In this document: positions 17,449 through 27,515 of the stretch, one piece after another
Layout of the letters: each line of letters starts with the position of its first letter
Numbering within the stretch: the first letter of the stretch is position 1
NCBI RefSeq assembly: GCF_963556105.2
Contig: NZ_OY829945.1
Location: 911,001 to 975,000 of the forward strand
Direction of reading: 5' to 3'
DNA from: an uncultured Tolumonas sp.
GTDB lineage: Bacteria; Pseudomonadota; Gammaproteobacteria; Enterobacterales; Aeromonadaceae
DNA: 64,000 nt
Made by a program: the position numbers and the translations under genes
The notes under the pieces: generated by a model
What the model was told of the DNA's origin: nothing
The model's input: the letters and a program-made list of their open reading frames with translations, nothing else
Databases searched by the model: none

Positions 17449-18921
17449 ATGCAATGGATGCAAACTACGACAGGCTGGTTATTGCTGGGGTGCTTGCTTT
17501 GCTCGTTGGCATTGTTGGTGCCGCCCGAAGTGTTTTCCGCCGGGCACCCTGAATTTTTGCTGGTGGTCGGTGGGATCGGGTTGTGGCGTTATGGCGTAGG
17601 TTTAATGCATTACCTGCGTGGGCTGTTCTTTTGTTATGTCGTGTTTCCTCGCCATCGCAAGCAGGCTGCCGCGGCTGTGCTGGCGCAGCCACCTTCACAT
17701 ATCTATTTGATGGTGACCAGTTTTCGCATTGATGCGATGACTACTGCCATGGTCTATCGCTCGGTGATCAGTGAAGCCATTCATTGTGGTTATCCGGCTA
17801 CGGTAGTGGCGTCGATTGTTGAGCTGTCGGATGAATCGCTGATCCACTCCTTGTGGCAACAGGCTGCACCACCGCAGGATCGCGTCACGTTACGATTCGT
17901 CCGTATTCCTGGCACAGGCAAACGTGATGGGCTGGCGAATGGTTTTCGGGCCATTGCGCGGGATATGCCGGATGCACAGGCGCTGGTCGCGGTAGTGGAT
18001 GGCGATACGGTGTTGTCTGACGGCATTATTCGCCAGTCATGTCCTTACTTTTCGTTATTTCCCAATGTTGGCGCGCTGACCACCAATGAATATTGCGATG
18101 TGCTGGGCAGTTACTGGATGAGCCAGTGGCACAAGCTGCGTTTTGCCCAACGACATATCAGCATGTGCTCGATGGCATTGTCAAAACGGGTATTAACCCT
18201 GACCGGACGTATGTCGCTGTTCCGCGCCAGTGTAGTGACTGAGCCGGAGTTCATCTCGGATGTGGAGAACGATCACCTGGATCACTGGCGACTCGGGCGC
18301 TTCAAATTCCTGACCGGCGATGACAAATCGAGCTGGTTTAGCATGATGCGTCAGGGCTGGGATACCTATTACGTCCCCGATGCGGAAATCACTACGGTAG
18401 AACATCCACCATCAAAAAGTTTTATTGCTGCGGCTCGTCAGCTGATGTTTCGCTGGTATGGCAATTCATTACGGCAAAATTCACGGGCCACCCGGCTTGG
18501 TATCAAACGTCTGGGCTGGTTTACCTATTACGTGTTGTTTGATCAACGCATCTCGATGTGGACCAGTGTCTTGGGGCTGACGGCGGCGGTGTTAGCCGGT
18601 TTCAAATATGACATTGGTTATCCGGTGATCTATCTGCTGTGGATCGCACTGACCCGCACGCTGGTGTCACTGATGCTGCTGGCTTCTGGCCACAAAGTGG
18701 GGCCGGGTTTCCCGCTGATGCTCTATTTCAACCAAATCTTTGGCTCGCTGATCAAAATCTACGTGGTGTTCCGCCTGGATCGCCAGTCGTGGACACGTCA
18801 AAACACCAAACTGAAACATGATCATGGTGCGTTTCAAACTTGGTTTAACCGCTGGTCCACGACAGCCATGACGTTCTCGGCGGTCAGTGTATTTATGGCG
18901 GTAGTAGTTCATCTGGTTTAG
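17449..18921 (+). CDS. alg8: Alginate polymerase glycosyltransferase
   Basis: 490-residue GT2 membrane enzyme that polymerises mannuronate from GDP-mannuronate at the inner membrane. Two N-terminal membrane segments, a cytosolic GT2 domain with [13 protein letters not shown] (nucleotide-sugar Asp residues), [11 protein letters not shown] and TGDDKSSW, then at least three C-terminal helices. It works with Alg44, which supplies c-di-GMP control. Start is the ATG behind a GA-rich ribosome site (aaaggggg). Confidence 0.95.
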   Translation: MQWMQTTTGWLLLGCLLCSLALLVPPEVFSAGHPEFLLVVGGIGLWRYGVGLMHYLRGLFFCYVVFPRHRKQAAAAVLAQPPSHIYLMVTSFRIDAMTTAMVYRSVISEAIHCGYPATVVASIVELSDESLIHSLWQQAAPPQDRVTLRFVRIPGTGKRDGLANGFRAIARDMPDAQALVAVVDGDTVLSDGIIRQSCPYFSLFPNVGALTTNEYCDVLGSYWMSQWHKLRFAQRHISMCSMALSKRVLTLTGRMSLFRASVVTEPEFISDVENDHLDHWRLGRFKFLTGDDKSSWFSMMRQGWDTYYVPDAEITTVEHPPSKSFIAAARQLMFRWYGNSLRQNSRATRLGIKRLGWFTYYVLFDQRISMWTSVLGLTAAVLAGFKYDIGYPVIYLLWIALTRTLVSLMLLASGHKVGPGFPLMLYFNQIFGSLIKIYVVFRLDRQSWTRQNTKLKHDHGAFQTWFNRWSTTAMTFSAVSVFMAVVVHLV

Positions 18922-18985
18922 TCCGGCCAACCGGCTTTTTAAGCCAATGACAGGATGACATTGAGGCTGCATAGGAAGGGGATGA

Positions 18986-20182
18986 ATGATGGCGACTGCA
19001 AATTTAAATCTGGTTCATGAGACCGAAGCACAACGACGCCACGCACGGGTGAAAATTCCAGCCCGGTTGATCGTGACTGATACGCAACATAATCAATATG
19101 TCATGGAGTTGAATGAGATTTCAGCCAGTGGTTTCAGTGTCATAAATGAAGATGCCCGTTTGCATGTTGATCAGGTCTATCGGGGACGTCTGTTATTTAA
19201 CTTTGATGCCGTGGAATTTGTGCTGAAGGTAAATTTCAAGGTGATTCACCAATGGGCAGATGAACATCGGTTTGGCTGCGAATTTCAGGATCTGGGCACA
19301 CAGGAGATATCCACCTTACGTTTGTTAATCAGCAAGTTTTTGGGGGGTGAGATTGCGCAGGTCAATGATGTATTAACGACGCTGAGTCGGGAAAACTTCA
19401 CTAAAGCGCGAAAAACAGTCAAAACCAGTGCCGGCTTGACCGGCTGGGCGAAAACCAAGGCCTTGTTGGCAACGGCACTCATGTTTGTGGTGGGGCTGGG
19501 GGCATTTTCTTATTTGCTCAGCACACTGGCGAGCCATTATCTGGTTACCGCTGCGCGCAGCGCATCCGTGACTTTGCCACAACAAGCGGTGCTAATGCCA
19601 AAAGAAGGGAATGTTGAATTATTGGTCAAGGTGGGCGCTACGGTTAAAGCGGGTATGCCGGTGGCAAGAGTGCAAGCGCCATGGGCAGAACAGGTCACTA
19701 CATTATTAAAAGCCAGTGCGACACCCGATCCGAAATTACTGTCGTTATTACAAACCCAGATGGATTACACCCTACCTAGCCCCTGTGATTGTGTGGTGCT
19801 GAGCACCGGTGTGACCAACGGTCAGTTTTTGGAGCGGGGAAAACCAGTTGTGCAACTGGTACCGCCACAAAGCCAGCCTTATGTGCAAGCGAATTTCGAT
19901 TATGTCGATTATGCCAAGCTAACCGCCGGACGTAAGGTCATGCTGACTTTACCGGATGGTTTGCCAGAGGTTAGCGGCACTATTTCTCAAGTGCAGATGA
20001 CCGACGGAATACCCATTCCGGCATTAGGCGCGGTGATGGTACAGATCAAACCGGATCAAGCCTTACCAGCGAGCTCGGTTAGCTCACCGGTGGCAGTTTC
20101 TGTCGCACCTGTTTGGTTTGATCGGCTGCGGATGGCTGTCGCGATGCAGGTGAAAAAATTCACTCAAACTGAGGCTGGTTAA
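18986..20182 (+). CDS. alg44: Alginate co-polymerase with PilZ c-di-GMP receptor
   Basis: 398 residues. An N-terminal cytosolic PilZ domain (~residues 10-115), one membrane helix (~155-180) and a periplasmic HlyD-like region with a lipoyl-like hairpin. Binding of c-di-GMP to PilZ is known to be essential for alginate polymerisation in Pseudomonas. The RxxxR motif is present (RRHAR, ~residues 14-18). The second motif reads EISASG, so Glu replaces the usual Asp/Asn of [DN]xSxxG. Affinity may differ, although the remaining residues are intact. It lies 64 bases after alg8. Confidence 0.93.
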   Translation: MMATANLNLVHETEAQRRHARVKIPARLIVTDTQHNQYVMELNEISASGFSVINEDARLHVDQVYRGRLLFNFDAVEFVLKVNFKVIHQWADEHRFGCEFQDLGTQEISTLRLLISKFLGGEIAQVNDVLTTLSRENFTKARKTVKTSAGLTGWAKTKALLATALMFVVGLGAFSYLLSTLASHYLVTAARSASVTLPQQAVLMPKEGNVELLVKVGATVKAGMPVARVQAPWAEQVTTLLKASATPDPKLLSLLQTQMDYTLPSPCDCVVLSTGVTNGQFLERGKPVVQLVPPQSQPYVQANFDYVDYAKLTAGRKVMLTLPDGLPEVSGTISQVQMTDGIPIPALGAVMVQIKPDQALPASSVSSPVAVSVAPVWFDRLRMAVAMQVKKFTQTEAG

Positions 20183-20184
20183 TC

Positions 20185-21648
20185 ATGAAACGGAACGTTT
20201 TGATGATGGCGCTCATGGGCTTTGGTTTATCGGCTTGCCAAAGCTATACCGCGCAAATGCAACCGCAGCAGCATAGCCGAATTAAAATTTCACCGATGCA
20301 ACAATGGTCTGCCTTACAGGATGTGGGGTATGACGGCGTTAAACCGGAGAAGGTCACTGATTATCTGCTGCTGGGGAAAAATGCCCAGCAGCGGGAGCAG
20401 GCCAGACAGCTGTTAAAAGCACAGTTACAGCATGATCCGAGTGGTGAAAAAGAGCTGCTGTATATCGCTAATTTAATGCAGGTCATCGAACTGGAACCGG
20501 GCTGGGCGGATGAGATCCGTAAAACGCTCTGGGCACGGCAGCAACGTCGGGGCGATGTGATGTATGAACTCATTACTTTTTATGCCCGGTATCCACAACA
20601 ACCCGGTTATGCCGATTTGCGCCAGCTGGTTTCGCAATCGGATAAACGGCTGGCACCGAATCAGCGGGCCTGGTTGTGGGCGATGGTGCGGTTGCCAGAG
20701 ATGATGAAAACACAAACGACAGCGGCTGAACTGCGCAGCATGTGTCAGCAAATTTCATTTAATACGCCAGCGTTTGGATATGTGCAGCCATCCGATCTGC
20801 AATTGTGTCGTCGCGCACAGCTGATGGTATTGCGCCAGAACGGTAGTAACGATTGGCCGGAGCTGTTTACGGCTGTCAGTTCTGAACTCAAAAGTGGGCG
20901 GTTGCTCGACAGTGATCTGTTACCGCTGATGCAAATATTGCAAAGCACAGTGGCAGGGGCGCCGATGAATGAACAGGCACTGGCATTAGGCCGGTTGGCT
21001 CAACCGCAAAATCACGATGTCGCGTTGGCGGTTATCTCGATATTGCTTAGCCAACCGGGCGACGAAGTCGAAACCAAGCGTTTAGAGCAACAATTGCGGC
21101 AACTACAGCAACAAGGTGATCCGCAGGCATCCTACTTACTGGGGCGGCTCTATCTGGAAGGGCGGCGTAAAGCGACTGATCCGGTACTAGCGGAAAAAAT
21201 GCTGAAAGCTGCCGCCGATCTGCCGGAAGCCAACTATTTATTGGGGCGTCTGTATCTGAGTGGCTTGCTAACAGGGACACCGCAAATTCAGCAAGGTGTC
21301 GATTTACTGGTGCAAGCGGCTCGCCAAGGTCATGCCAGAGCGGATGAGGCCTTAGCGATTGCTTTTCATAATGCACCCGGTGTGAAGGCCAATCCAGTCT
21401 ATGCCTGGGTGTTTAGCTCATTGGCTCAACAAAAACTAAATAGCCCGTCATTACAACAATTACGTTCGTCATTGGTGTTAGATAAACAGCACCAACTACA
21501 AGCCAATACGTTGCTAATGCAGGAGCTGCGTGCGCGTAACGTCGACGGTATGCCGTTATCAATTGTGCCGCAATTGGCATCGGATGGGGATGGAACCAAC
21601 AGTGAAGAGCAGAACAGAAATGATTCAGAGCTGGTGAATAATTTCTGA
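20185..21648 (+). CDS. algK: Alginate secretion lipoprotein with Sel1/TPR repeats
   Basis: 487 residues. Signal peptide and lipobox GLSACQS place it in the outer membrane. It is mostly helical, with clear Sel1-type repeats such as ASYLLGRLYLEGRRKATDP and ANYLLGRLYLSGLLTG (~residues 315-370). In Pseudomonas AlgK is the scaffold that localises the AlgE porin and contacts AlgX and Alg44. Here algE is missing directly downstream, where it normally sits. Starts 2 bases after the alg44 stop. Confidence 0.9.
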   Translation: MKRNVLMMALMGFGLSACQSYTAQMQPQQHSRIKISPMQQWSALQDVGYDGVKPEKVTDYLLLGKNAQQREQARQLLKAQLQHDPSGEKELLYIANLMQVIELEPGWADEIRKTLWARQQRRGDVMYELITFYARYPQQPGYADLRQLVSQSDKRLAPNQRAWLWAMVRLPEMMKTQTTAAELRSMCQQISFNTPAFGYVQPSDLQLCRRAQLMVLRQNGSNDWPELFTAVSSELKSGRLLDSDLLPLMQILQSTVAGAPMNEQALALGRLAQPQNHDVALAVISILLSQPGDEVETKRLEQQLRQLQQQGDPQASYLLGRLYLEGRRKATDPVLAEKMLKAAADLPEANYLLGRLYLSGLLTGTPQIQQGVDLLVQAARQGHARADEALAIAFHNAPGVKANPVYAWVFSSLAQQKLNSPSLQQLRSSLVLDKQHQLQANTLLMQELRARNVDGMPLSIVPQLASDGDGTNSEEQNRNDSELVNNF

Positions 21649-21695
21649 GCTGTCTGCCGATCCCTATACCGAAGTTCAGCATCAAGGAGCAGATA

Positions 21696-23273
21696 ATGAA
21701 CAAAATAGTGATAGTCGGTCTTCTCGCTTGCGGGCTCATGTTTACACAATGGGCGCAGGCAGAGTTCTATACTGTGCAAACTGTTTCGACACAGGTTGTC
21801 GATCCGGCGTTACCGGCCTTGCCAGATATTAGTGGTTATAACCGGAATGCCATTTTACAAAAACAGGCTCAATGGCAGAAACCCGCCCATATTACCTTTG
21901 AACGTATGATCAACAATGTGGCAACCCGGAAGTTTTTTAAGGGTGGCAAACTTGGCATGTGGGCACAAAAACAAGGCCAATTTCCCAAGGCGATCTATGT
22001 TCACGATGGCATTCTGACCTTACCGGCTTTGCATAAGACCATGCCGGATGCGTTGGTTAAATTGAATCAACAGCAGTATTTGCTGCGTTTTCCCATCGTG
22101 GTGATGAATCATGCCGCGTTCGCGATTGCACCGGGGGAAGAGTTATTACTTTCTCATGAGCGGGGCAGTTTTCTGGTGAATGCGGGTGATGTATTTATTG
22201 TCGATGGTGCTTTACGTGGCTGGAGTGAGAAGACCAATTCGCCGGCCAAATATAACGGCAAAAAAGAGGATTACCGCCCGTTTTATATCGGCTGGAGTGG
22301 TTCGGAAACCTATGCCTATGGTTCGTTAATTGAGAGCCTCGGTTCACTGAATAGTAAGGCGTATGGTTTTACGCTGTCGACCTATTCAGAACAGGATGAG
22401 ATGTATGCTCCGCTGACCCTGAACCGGTTGCAACATCCCCGCGGTTGGTTGGTTAACAACCGGATCACCGATATGTTTTATGGCTTCTACTCTTATGAAG
22501 CGAATGATGTCGTGTTGGTTGGTAATAAATATTACGACAACATCTATTACGGCATCGATCCGCATGATCGCTCTCACCATCTGATCATTGCTAATAATGA
22601 GGTGTGGGGTACTAAAGTTCGCCATGGCATCATCGGTTCGCGTGATGTCAGCGGCTCGTTCATTTTTGGCAATGTGTCACACGATAATAATCAAGCCGGC
22701 ATCATGCTTGATCGCGCCAGTAACCATAACGTTGTTATGCAAAACAGCAGTTATAACAATGGTAGTGATGGGCTGGCGGTATATGAAAGCCATCATAATC
22801 TGATCGCCGATAACCGTTTTTATAATAACCAGCATCATGGTATCCGCTTTCGCAACAGCCTTGATGTGACCCTCAAAGACAACCTCATTCTGCAGAATGG
22901 TCATTACGGAATTTATGGCTATCTAAGCGATCTTTCCGCGCACGCTCCGTTACCCGGTCATGAAGCACGCGACTTGAAACTTGATCCGTATGAGATGCGC
23001 GGCTCTGGTTATATCAGTGGTGGTGTCATTGCGTTAAATGGCAGTGGTGCACTGTTTACCACCGGATTAGAAGCCGTAGAAATTGGCAAATTAGCCTTAG
23101 ATGAAAATGGTAAACGTCGTGAAATCACCTTGGGTGGCGACTTAGTTCCTTATACCGATGTGATTTCTACCGTCTGGTATGGCGATGTCAACGAAGTGTT
23201 GTTCAGCCGCGCCGTCTCAACGAAACGCTCGAACGCGCTCAATTCTGTTTCACTGGAGGTGGCCAATGAATAA
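21696..23273 (+). CDS. algG: Periplasmic mannuronan C5-epimerase
   Basis: 525 residues with a signal peptide ending near AQAEF. It converts some polymer mannuronate to guluronate in the periplasm and shields the polymer during export. Right-handed beta-helix with repeated N/D-rich turns. The catalytic signature YGIDPHDRSHHL (~residue 287), with the Asp-Pro-His-Asp of AlgG, is intact. Its 3' end overlaps algX by 8 bases. Confidence 0.95.
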   Translation: MNKIVIVGLLACGLMFTQWAQAEFYTVQTVSTQVVDPALPALPDISGYNRNAILQKQAQWQKPAHITFERMINNVATRKFFKGGKLGMWAQKQGQFPKAIYVHDGILTLPALHKTMPDALVKLNQQQYLLRFPIVVMNHAAFAIAPGEELLLSHERGSFLVNAGDVFIVDGALRGWSEKTNSPAKYNGKKEDYRPFYIGWSGSETYAYGSLIESLGSLNSKAYGFTLSTYSEQDEMYAPLTLNRLQHPRGWLVNNRITDMFYGFYSYEANDVVLVGNKYYDNIYYGIDPHDRSHHLIIANNEVWGTKVRHGIIGSRDVSGSFIFGNVSHDNNQAGIMLDRASNHNVVMQNSSYNNGSDGLAVYESHHNLIADNRFYNNQHHGIRFRNSLDVTLKDNLILQNGHYGIYGYLSDLSAHAPLPGHEARDLKLDPYEMRGSGYISGGVIALNGSGALFTTGLEAVEIGKLALDENGKRREITLGGDLVPYTDVISTVWYGDVNEVLFSRAVSTKRSNALNSVSLEVANE

Positions 23274-24642
23274 GTTCGCACCCATTTTTAGTGTTCTGAC
23301 ATTTCTATTGAGTGTCACTGGCGCTGGCGTGTCACAGGCGGCTGATAATGGTTTACCTAAATATGCCGCCGAACCTTGCTGTCAGTTGTGCCCGGAAGCA
23401 CAAAAAACCTCGGCAGAAGTTGCTTTGAAGGAAGGAAGCGCCGGTTGGTTGTTTGCGGCTACCGAGCGGGCTACCAATGCCGAACCATTAACAACCCCAG
23501 AGCGCGCTTTTTTACTCAAATTACTGGTGCAGGAGTTAGCGCAAAAAGGCACCACTGTGATGCTGGTTATGCCGCCATCGCGGACGTTGATGTATGCGGA
23601 TCATCAGCTGAGTAAGGGAGCCGCCGCTGAAACGACGAAAGAATATCTACAGACTTTGAGTTTTTTTCGTCAGGCCGGTTTTTTAGTGCCAGCGTATGAG
23701 CGTTTGCAGCCCACCGTGTCGGGATCAGCCGAGCCGTTTTTCTTTAAACGTGACATTCACTGGACGTCCTCTGGTGCGATGCAAACCGCACAATTAGCTG
23801 CCGCGGATATTCGCAAATTAGCGTTGTTTGAACACCAACCGGAACAACGTTTTGAAACTACGGCACAGGGTGTGCTGAAAATCAGTGGGCTGCTGAATAA
23901 TCAGTCGCAGACGTTGTGTGGTGGTCAGCGTTATCCACTGGAGTTCACGCCGCATTTTGTCACCAAAGCGGTTGATGAGGCGACAACGACATCTGCTGAT
24001 GACATCTGGCTGATCGGTTCCAGCCAATCAGTGGAAAACCGCTTTAATTTCAATGGATTTTTACAGCAGAGCCTATCGCGAAAGGTCAGTAATTATACGC
24101 CAGATGATGGCAACAGCAGCGTCGGATGGACGAAATTACTGGCATCGGAGGCTTTCCAGACTAAACCGCCAAAACTGATTTTATGGGAATTGCCATATGA
24201 GCATCGCAAACTCAGTGCGTCGCAATTACGGCAAATGATCGCGTTAGTGAATAACGGTTGTGAGTCTTATCCGACGCTGGAGCAGAAAACACAGGTTTTT
24301 AAGGGGAACAACCTGAACGATGTGATATTCGGCGCCAACCTGCTGAAGACGCATCCTAGTCAGTTGATTTTTGATTTGAAATTAAGCGATCCATCCATTG
24401 AACAATTACTGCTAACAGTCTGGTATTCCGATGGCGGGAAAAGTGATTTTCAGATCAGAAAAAACAGTCAGCTCACTGACAGCGGACGTTTTAGTTTTGT
24501 GTTGGGTAATGTCGAGATGAGACAGCCGCGCTTTTTCGTCTCCCTTGATTTAGCCCTGCCTGGTGCTGCGCGTGGAAAAACTACCATCAATGCCAGCGTC
24601 TGTCATTTCCCCGATAACTTGTTACAGACCGCAGGGAGATGA
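23266..24642 (+). CDS. algX: Alginate O-acetyltransferase AlgX
   Basis: 458 residues from the ATG at 23266, where a signal peptide begins (ACTGGAGGT site upstream; the frame extends further left only as overlap with algG). SGNH-like domain followed by a carbohydrate-binding module. Candidate catalytic residues are kept: Asp-x-His in KRDIHWTSSGA and Ser in LIGSSQSV. In Pseudomonas AlgX acetylates alginate with AlgI, AlgJ and AlgF and also joins the secretion complex. None of algI/J/F is present in this window, so AlgX may act structurally or with unlinked partners. Confidence 0.92.
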   Translation: MNKFAPIFSVLTFLLSVTGAGVSQAADNGLPKYAAEPCCQLCPEAQKTSAEVALKEGSAGWLFAATERATNAEPLTTPERAFLLKLLVQELAQKGTTVMLVMPPSRTLMYADHQLSKGAAAETTKEYLQTLSFFRQAGFLVPAYERLQPTVSGSAEPFFFKRDIHWTSSGAMQTAQLAAADIRKLALFEHQPEQRFETTAQGVLKISGLLNNQSQTLCGGQRYPLEFTPHFVTKAVDEATTTSADDIWLIGSSQSVENRFNFNGFLQQSLSRKVSNYTPDDGNSSVGWTKLLASEAFQTKPPKLILWELPYEHRKLSASQLRQMIALVNNGCESYPTLEQKTQVFKGNNLNDVIFGANLLKTHPSQLIFDLKLSDPSIEQLLLTVWYSDGGKSDFQIRKNSQLTDSGRFSFVLGNVEMRQPRFFVSLDLALPGAARGKTTINASVCHFPDNLLQTAGR

Positions 24643-24644
24643 AG

Positions 24645-25760
24645 ATGAACATAGCACGCAGTTATTCGCTGATTTCACTGACGGGGTTGCTCTTGGCTGG
24701 TTTCTGGGCTGCGCCGGCTAACGCGGTATTACAGGCGCCGGTGGGCTATCTGCAAGGCCATCTGAATATTCGCGCATCAGAGCAAGCTACTGATTGCCCG
24801 CCGCTGAACGTCTATCAGGGGGGGCTTGAGATCCCCAGTAAATATGTGCAGTCGGAAAAGTCGAAAGATGTAATCGACGACGACAACGAAGCGCGTTATG
24901 AGGCGATGTCGGCACCGATGTCTGATTTGCAACAATTATCGGCTGCGTTGACTGACAAGTTATTTAAAGGCAAAGGCACTGAGCAGGATCTGCAATGCTT
25001 GCGTCAGCACTGGCTGGCGTGGGCCAAAGCCGGTGCGCTGCTGCAACCGACTAAGTCTGCAGTGGGAAAAGCCATTCGAAAATGGACGCTGGGGGCTGTT
25101 GCTGCCAACTATCTGAAAATAAAGCTGAACCTGCCAGAGGATGATCCTACTTTTCCGAAAGTGGAACGTCAGGCGGTGGAACGCTGGCTGGGGTTAGTCG
25201 CTGGCGAAGTAGTAAAAGATTACAGCCACCGTAAACCAGAGCAGATCAACAATCACGATTATTGGGCGGCTTGGGGGGTGATGACGACCGCGGTCGTACT
25301 GAATCGTGACGATCTGTTCAATTGGTCTGGCGAGGTCTACCTCTATGCGATGGCGCAGATTAACGCCGACGGCGAGTTGCCCAACGAATTAAAACGCCGT
25401 AGCCGGGCACTCAGTTACCACAACTTTGCCCTGCAACCCTTGGTATTACTGGCTGCCTTTGGTGAAGCCAATGGTCAGCACTGGTTGCGTGCTGATAATG
25501 CAGCATTACAACGTCTGGCGGCACTCGTGATCCGTAATCTGGATGACAGCAGTGCACTGGCGCAGGCGGCTGAGGCTAAACAAGTCAAAGAAAGCCTGCG
25601 TGAACATGGGCGGCTTGCCTGGCTGGCACCTTACATCGCCATCTCAGGTAACCGGGAGTGGTTACCGTTAGTTAAATCGTTATCAACACTGAAAATGACC
25701 CGTTTGGGTGGAGATCTTAGCTACCTCTATTTACGCAACGAACCAGGATTTGCGCAATGA
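24645..25760 (+). CDS. algL: Periplasmic alginate lyase, polysaccharide lyase family 5
   Basis: 371 residues from the ATG at 24645, which has the better spacing to the agggag site. An ATG at 24639 would overlap the algX stop. Signal peptide, then an all-helical PL5 barrel. Signature blocks NNHDYWAAWG and ELKRRSRALSYHNFAL hold the catalytic Asn/His/Arg/Tyr set. It clears misdirected polymer from the periplasm. In Pseudomonas algI-J-F follow, but here the next gene is algA. Confidence 0.95.
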   Translation: MNIARSYSLISLTGLLLAGFWAAPANAVLQAPVGYLQGHLNIRASEQATDCPPLNVYQGGLEIPSKYVQSEKSKDVIDDDNEARYEAMSAPMSDLQQLSAALTDKLFKGKGTEQDLQCLRQHWLAWAKAGALLQPTKSAVGKAIRKWTLGAVAANYLKIKLNLPEDDPTFPKVERQAVERWLGLVAGEVVKDYSHRKPEQINNHDYWAAWGVMTTAVVLNRDDLFNWSGEVYLYAMAQINADGELPNELKRRSRALSYHNFALQPLVLLAAFGEANGQHWLRADNAALQRLAALVIRNLDDSSALAQAAEAKQVKESLREHGRLAWLAPYIAISGNREWLPLVKSLSTLKMTRLGGDLSYLYLRNEPGFAQ

Positions 25761-25840
25761 GCCAGGGCTGGCTGACAAACAAGCCCGTGTAGTCATAGGG
25801 ACAATGTCCTTAACAGCATGAGCAGCATGGAGCAATAATC

Positions 25841-27310
25841 ATGATCCCAGTCATTCTCTCAGGTGGTAGTGGTTCACGTCTTTGGCCGCTTTCCCGTAAG
25901 CAATATCCAAAGCAGTTTCTGAACTTATTAGGTGACCACACGCTGTTACAGCAAACAGTCATGCGGTTGCCGGAAAAACAGTTCGGTAAACCGTTTCTGG
26001 TTTGTAATCAGTTGCATCGTTTTATCGTGCGCGAACAGATGCAACAAATCAGCCGTTCGACACACAGCGTGTTGCTGGAACCGTTTGGGCGGAATACGGC
26101 ACCGGCGGTGGCATTATCCGCCATGTTGATCACTGAGGAAGATGGTGACGACTTGATGCTGGTATTACCGGCCGACCATGTGATCCGTGATTTACCGGCG
26201 TTTCATGCGGCATTAGAGCGTGGGCGAGCGGAAGCGGAGGCCGGCAAACTGGTGTTATTCGGCATTGTGCCGACCGCACCGGAAACCGGTTATGGCTATG
26301 TGAAAAGCCATTCGGTGAATGGGCTGGAAGCGGTGCCGGTAGAGCGGTTTGTTGAAAAACCCGATCGGGCCACGGCGATCAGTTTTCTCGCCAGCGGTGA
26401 CTATTTCTGGAACAGCGGCATGTTCATGTTTAAAGCCAGCCGCTTCCTGCAGGAGTTGAAAAAATTCCAGCCGGATATTTATGACATTTGCCAGTTGTCG
26501 TTAGAACGCAAATTCCGCGATCTCGACTTCTGGCGCATTGATCCCGACAGTTTTGCATTCTGCCCTGATGACTCTATCGATTACGCCATCATGGAAAAAA
26601 CCGATGATGCCGTGGTGGTGCCGTTGCAGGCTGGGTGGAGCGATGTCGGTAGCTGGTCGGCCTTGTGGGAGGAGCAAGACAAAGATCCGCAATTCAATCT
26701 GGTGAAAGGCGCTGCCGAGCTGATTGATACCGACCATTGTTACGTCCACACCACCCATCGGACAGTCAGTCTGATCGGCATGCAAGATACCGTGGTCATT
26801 GAGACCAAAGATGCCGTGCTGGTGGCGAATATTAATAAAGTGCAAGACGTCAAACAGCTGGTGAAAAAACTGGAACAAGAGGATCGCCCAGAAGCACAAC
26901 ATCACCGAGAAATGTTCCGGCCATGGGGCAGCGTGGATGCCATTGATAAAGGGCAACGTTTCGGTGTGCAACACCTGACGATCCAGCCGCAACAAAGCAT
27001 TTCACTGCATCGCCATTTACATCGCTCTGAACATTGGGTGGTGGTGTCGGGTTGTGCGCAGGCCACCATTGGTGACGAAACCATTTTGATGGGGGAAAAC
27101 CAATCTACCTATATTCCTGCCGGTGTCTTCCACCGACTCAGTAACCCAGGCCAGGTACCGCTGGAGATCATCGAGATCCAGACCGGCAGTTATCTGCAGG
27201 ATAAAGATATTGAGCGGGTGGCAGACATGTATGGTCGGGTTAATGAACGGGATTCGACGCCAGCACAAAACTGGCCGATGGCACAGGGAGTGCGCATCGT
27301 TCCGCATTAA
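25841..27310 (+). CDS. algA: Bifunctional mannose-1-P guanylyltransferase / mannose-6-P isomerase
   Basis: 489 residues. It catalyses the first and third steps to GDP-mannose. N-terminal nucleotidyltransferase domain with LSGGSGSRLWPLSRKQYPKQ and FVEKPDRA. C-terminal type II cupin isomerase with SISLHRHLHRSEHW. An ATGGAGC ribosome site precedes the ATG. As in Pseudomonas it closes the classic operon, but here algC and manA follow after a palindromic repeat. Confidence 0.95.
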   Translation: MIPVILSGGSGSRLWPLSRKQYPKQFLNLLGDHTLLQQTVMRLPEKQFGKPFLVCNQLHRFIVREQMQQISRSTHSVLLEPFGRNTAPAVALSAMLITEEDGDDLMLVLPADHVIRDLPAFHAALERGRAEAEAGKLVLFGIVPTAPETGYGYVKSHSVNGLEAVPVERFVEKPDRATAISFLASGDYFWNSGMFMFKASRFLQELKKFQPDIYDICQLSLERKFRDLDFWRIDPDSFAFCPDDSIDYAIMEKTDDAVVVPLQAGWSDVGSWSALWEEQDKDPQFNLVKGAAELIDTDHCYVHTTHRTVSLIGMQDTVVIETKDAVLVANINKVQDVKQLVKKLEQEDRPEAQHHREMFRPWGSVDAIDKGQRFGVQHLTIQPQQSISLHRHLHRSEHWVVVSGCAQATIGDETILMGENQSTYIPAGVFHRLSNPGQVPLEIIEIQTGSYLQDKDIERVADMYGRVNERDSTPAQNWPMAQGVRIVPH

Positions 27311-27331
27311 CCATGAGCTGACAGAATGCCA

Positions 27332-27457
27332 GTACCCTTCGTACTTGAAGTTGCAGCATCGTTGACGGCGTTCACTCACCCCAATCACATAGCATCTCTA
27401 TGCTCATGGGGCTTTGTTCACTTGTCGCCTTGCTGCAATTCCAATTACTTTGGATAT
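27332..27457 (+). repeat. ERIC-like palindromic repeat, copy 3, inside the alginate operon
   Basis: The element fills most of the gap between algA and algC, both on the plus strand, and is the only large spacer in the downstream part of the operon. Termini are slightly decayed (GTACCC at the left, GGATAT at the right). In RNA it would form a long hairpin, so it could reduce or stabilise expression of algC-manA. Confidence 0.85.
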
Positions 27458-27515
27458 AGAAAGGCTCTGTCAGTGCTTTGTTGCAACAGGATCGTTGATA
27501 GCAGAGGACAGCAAT

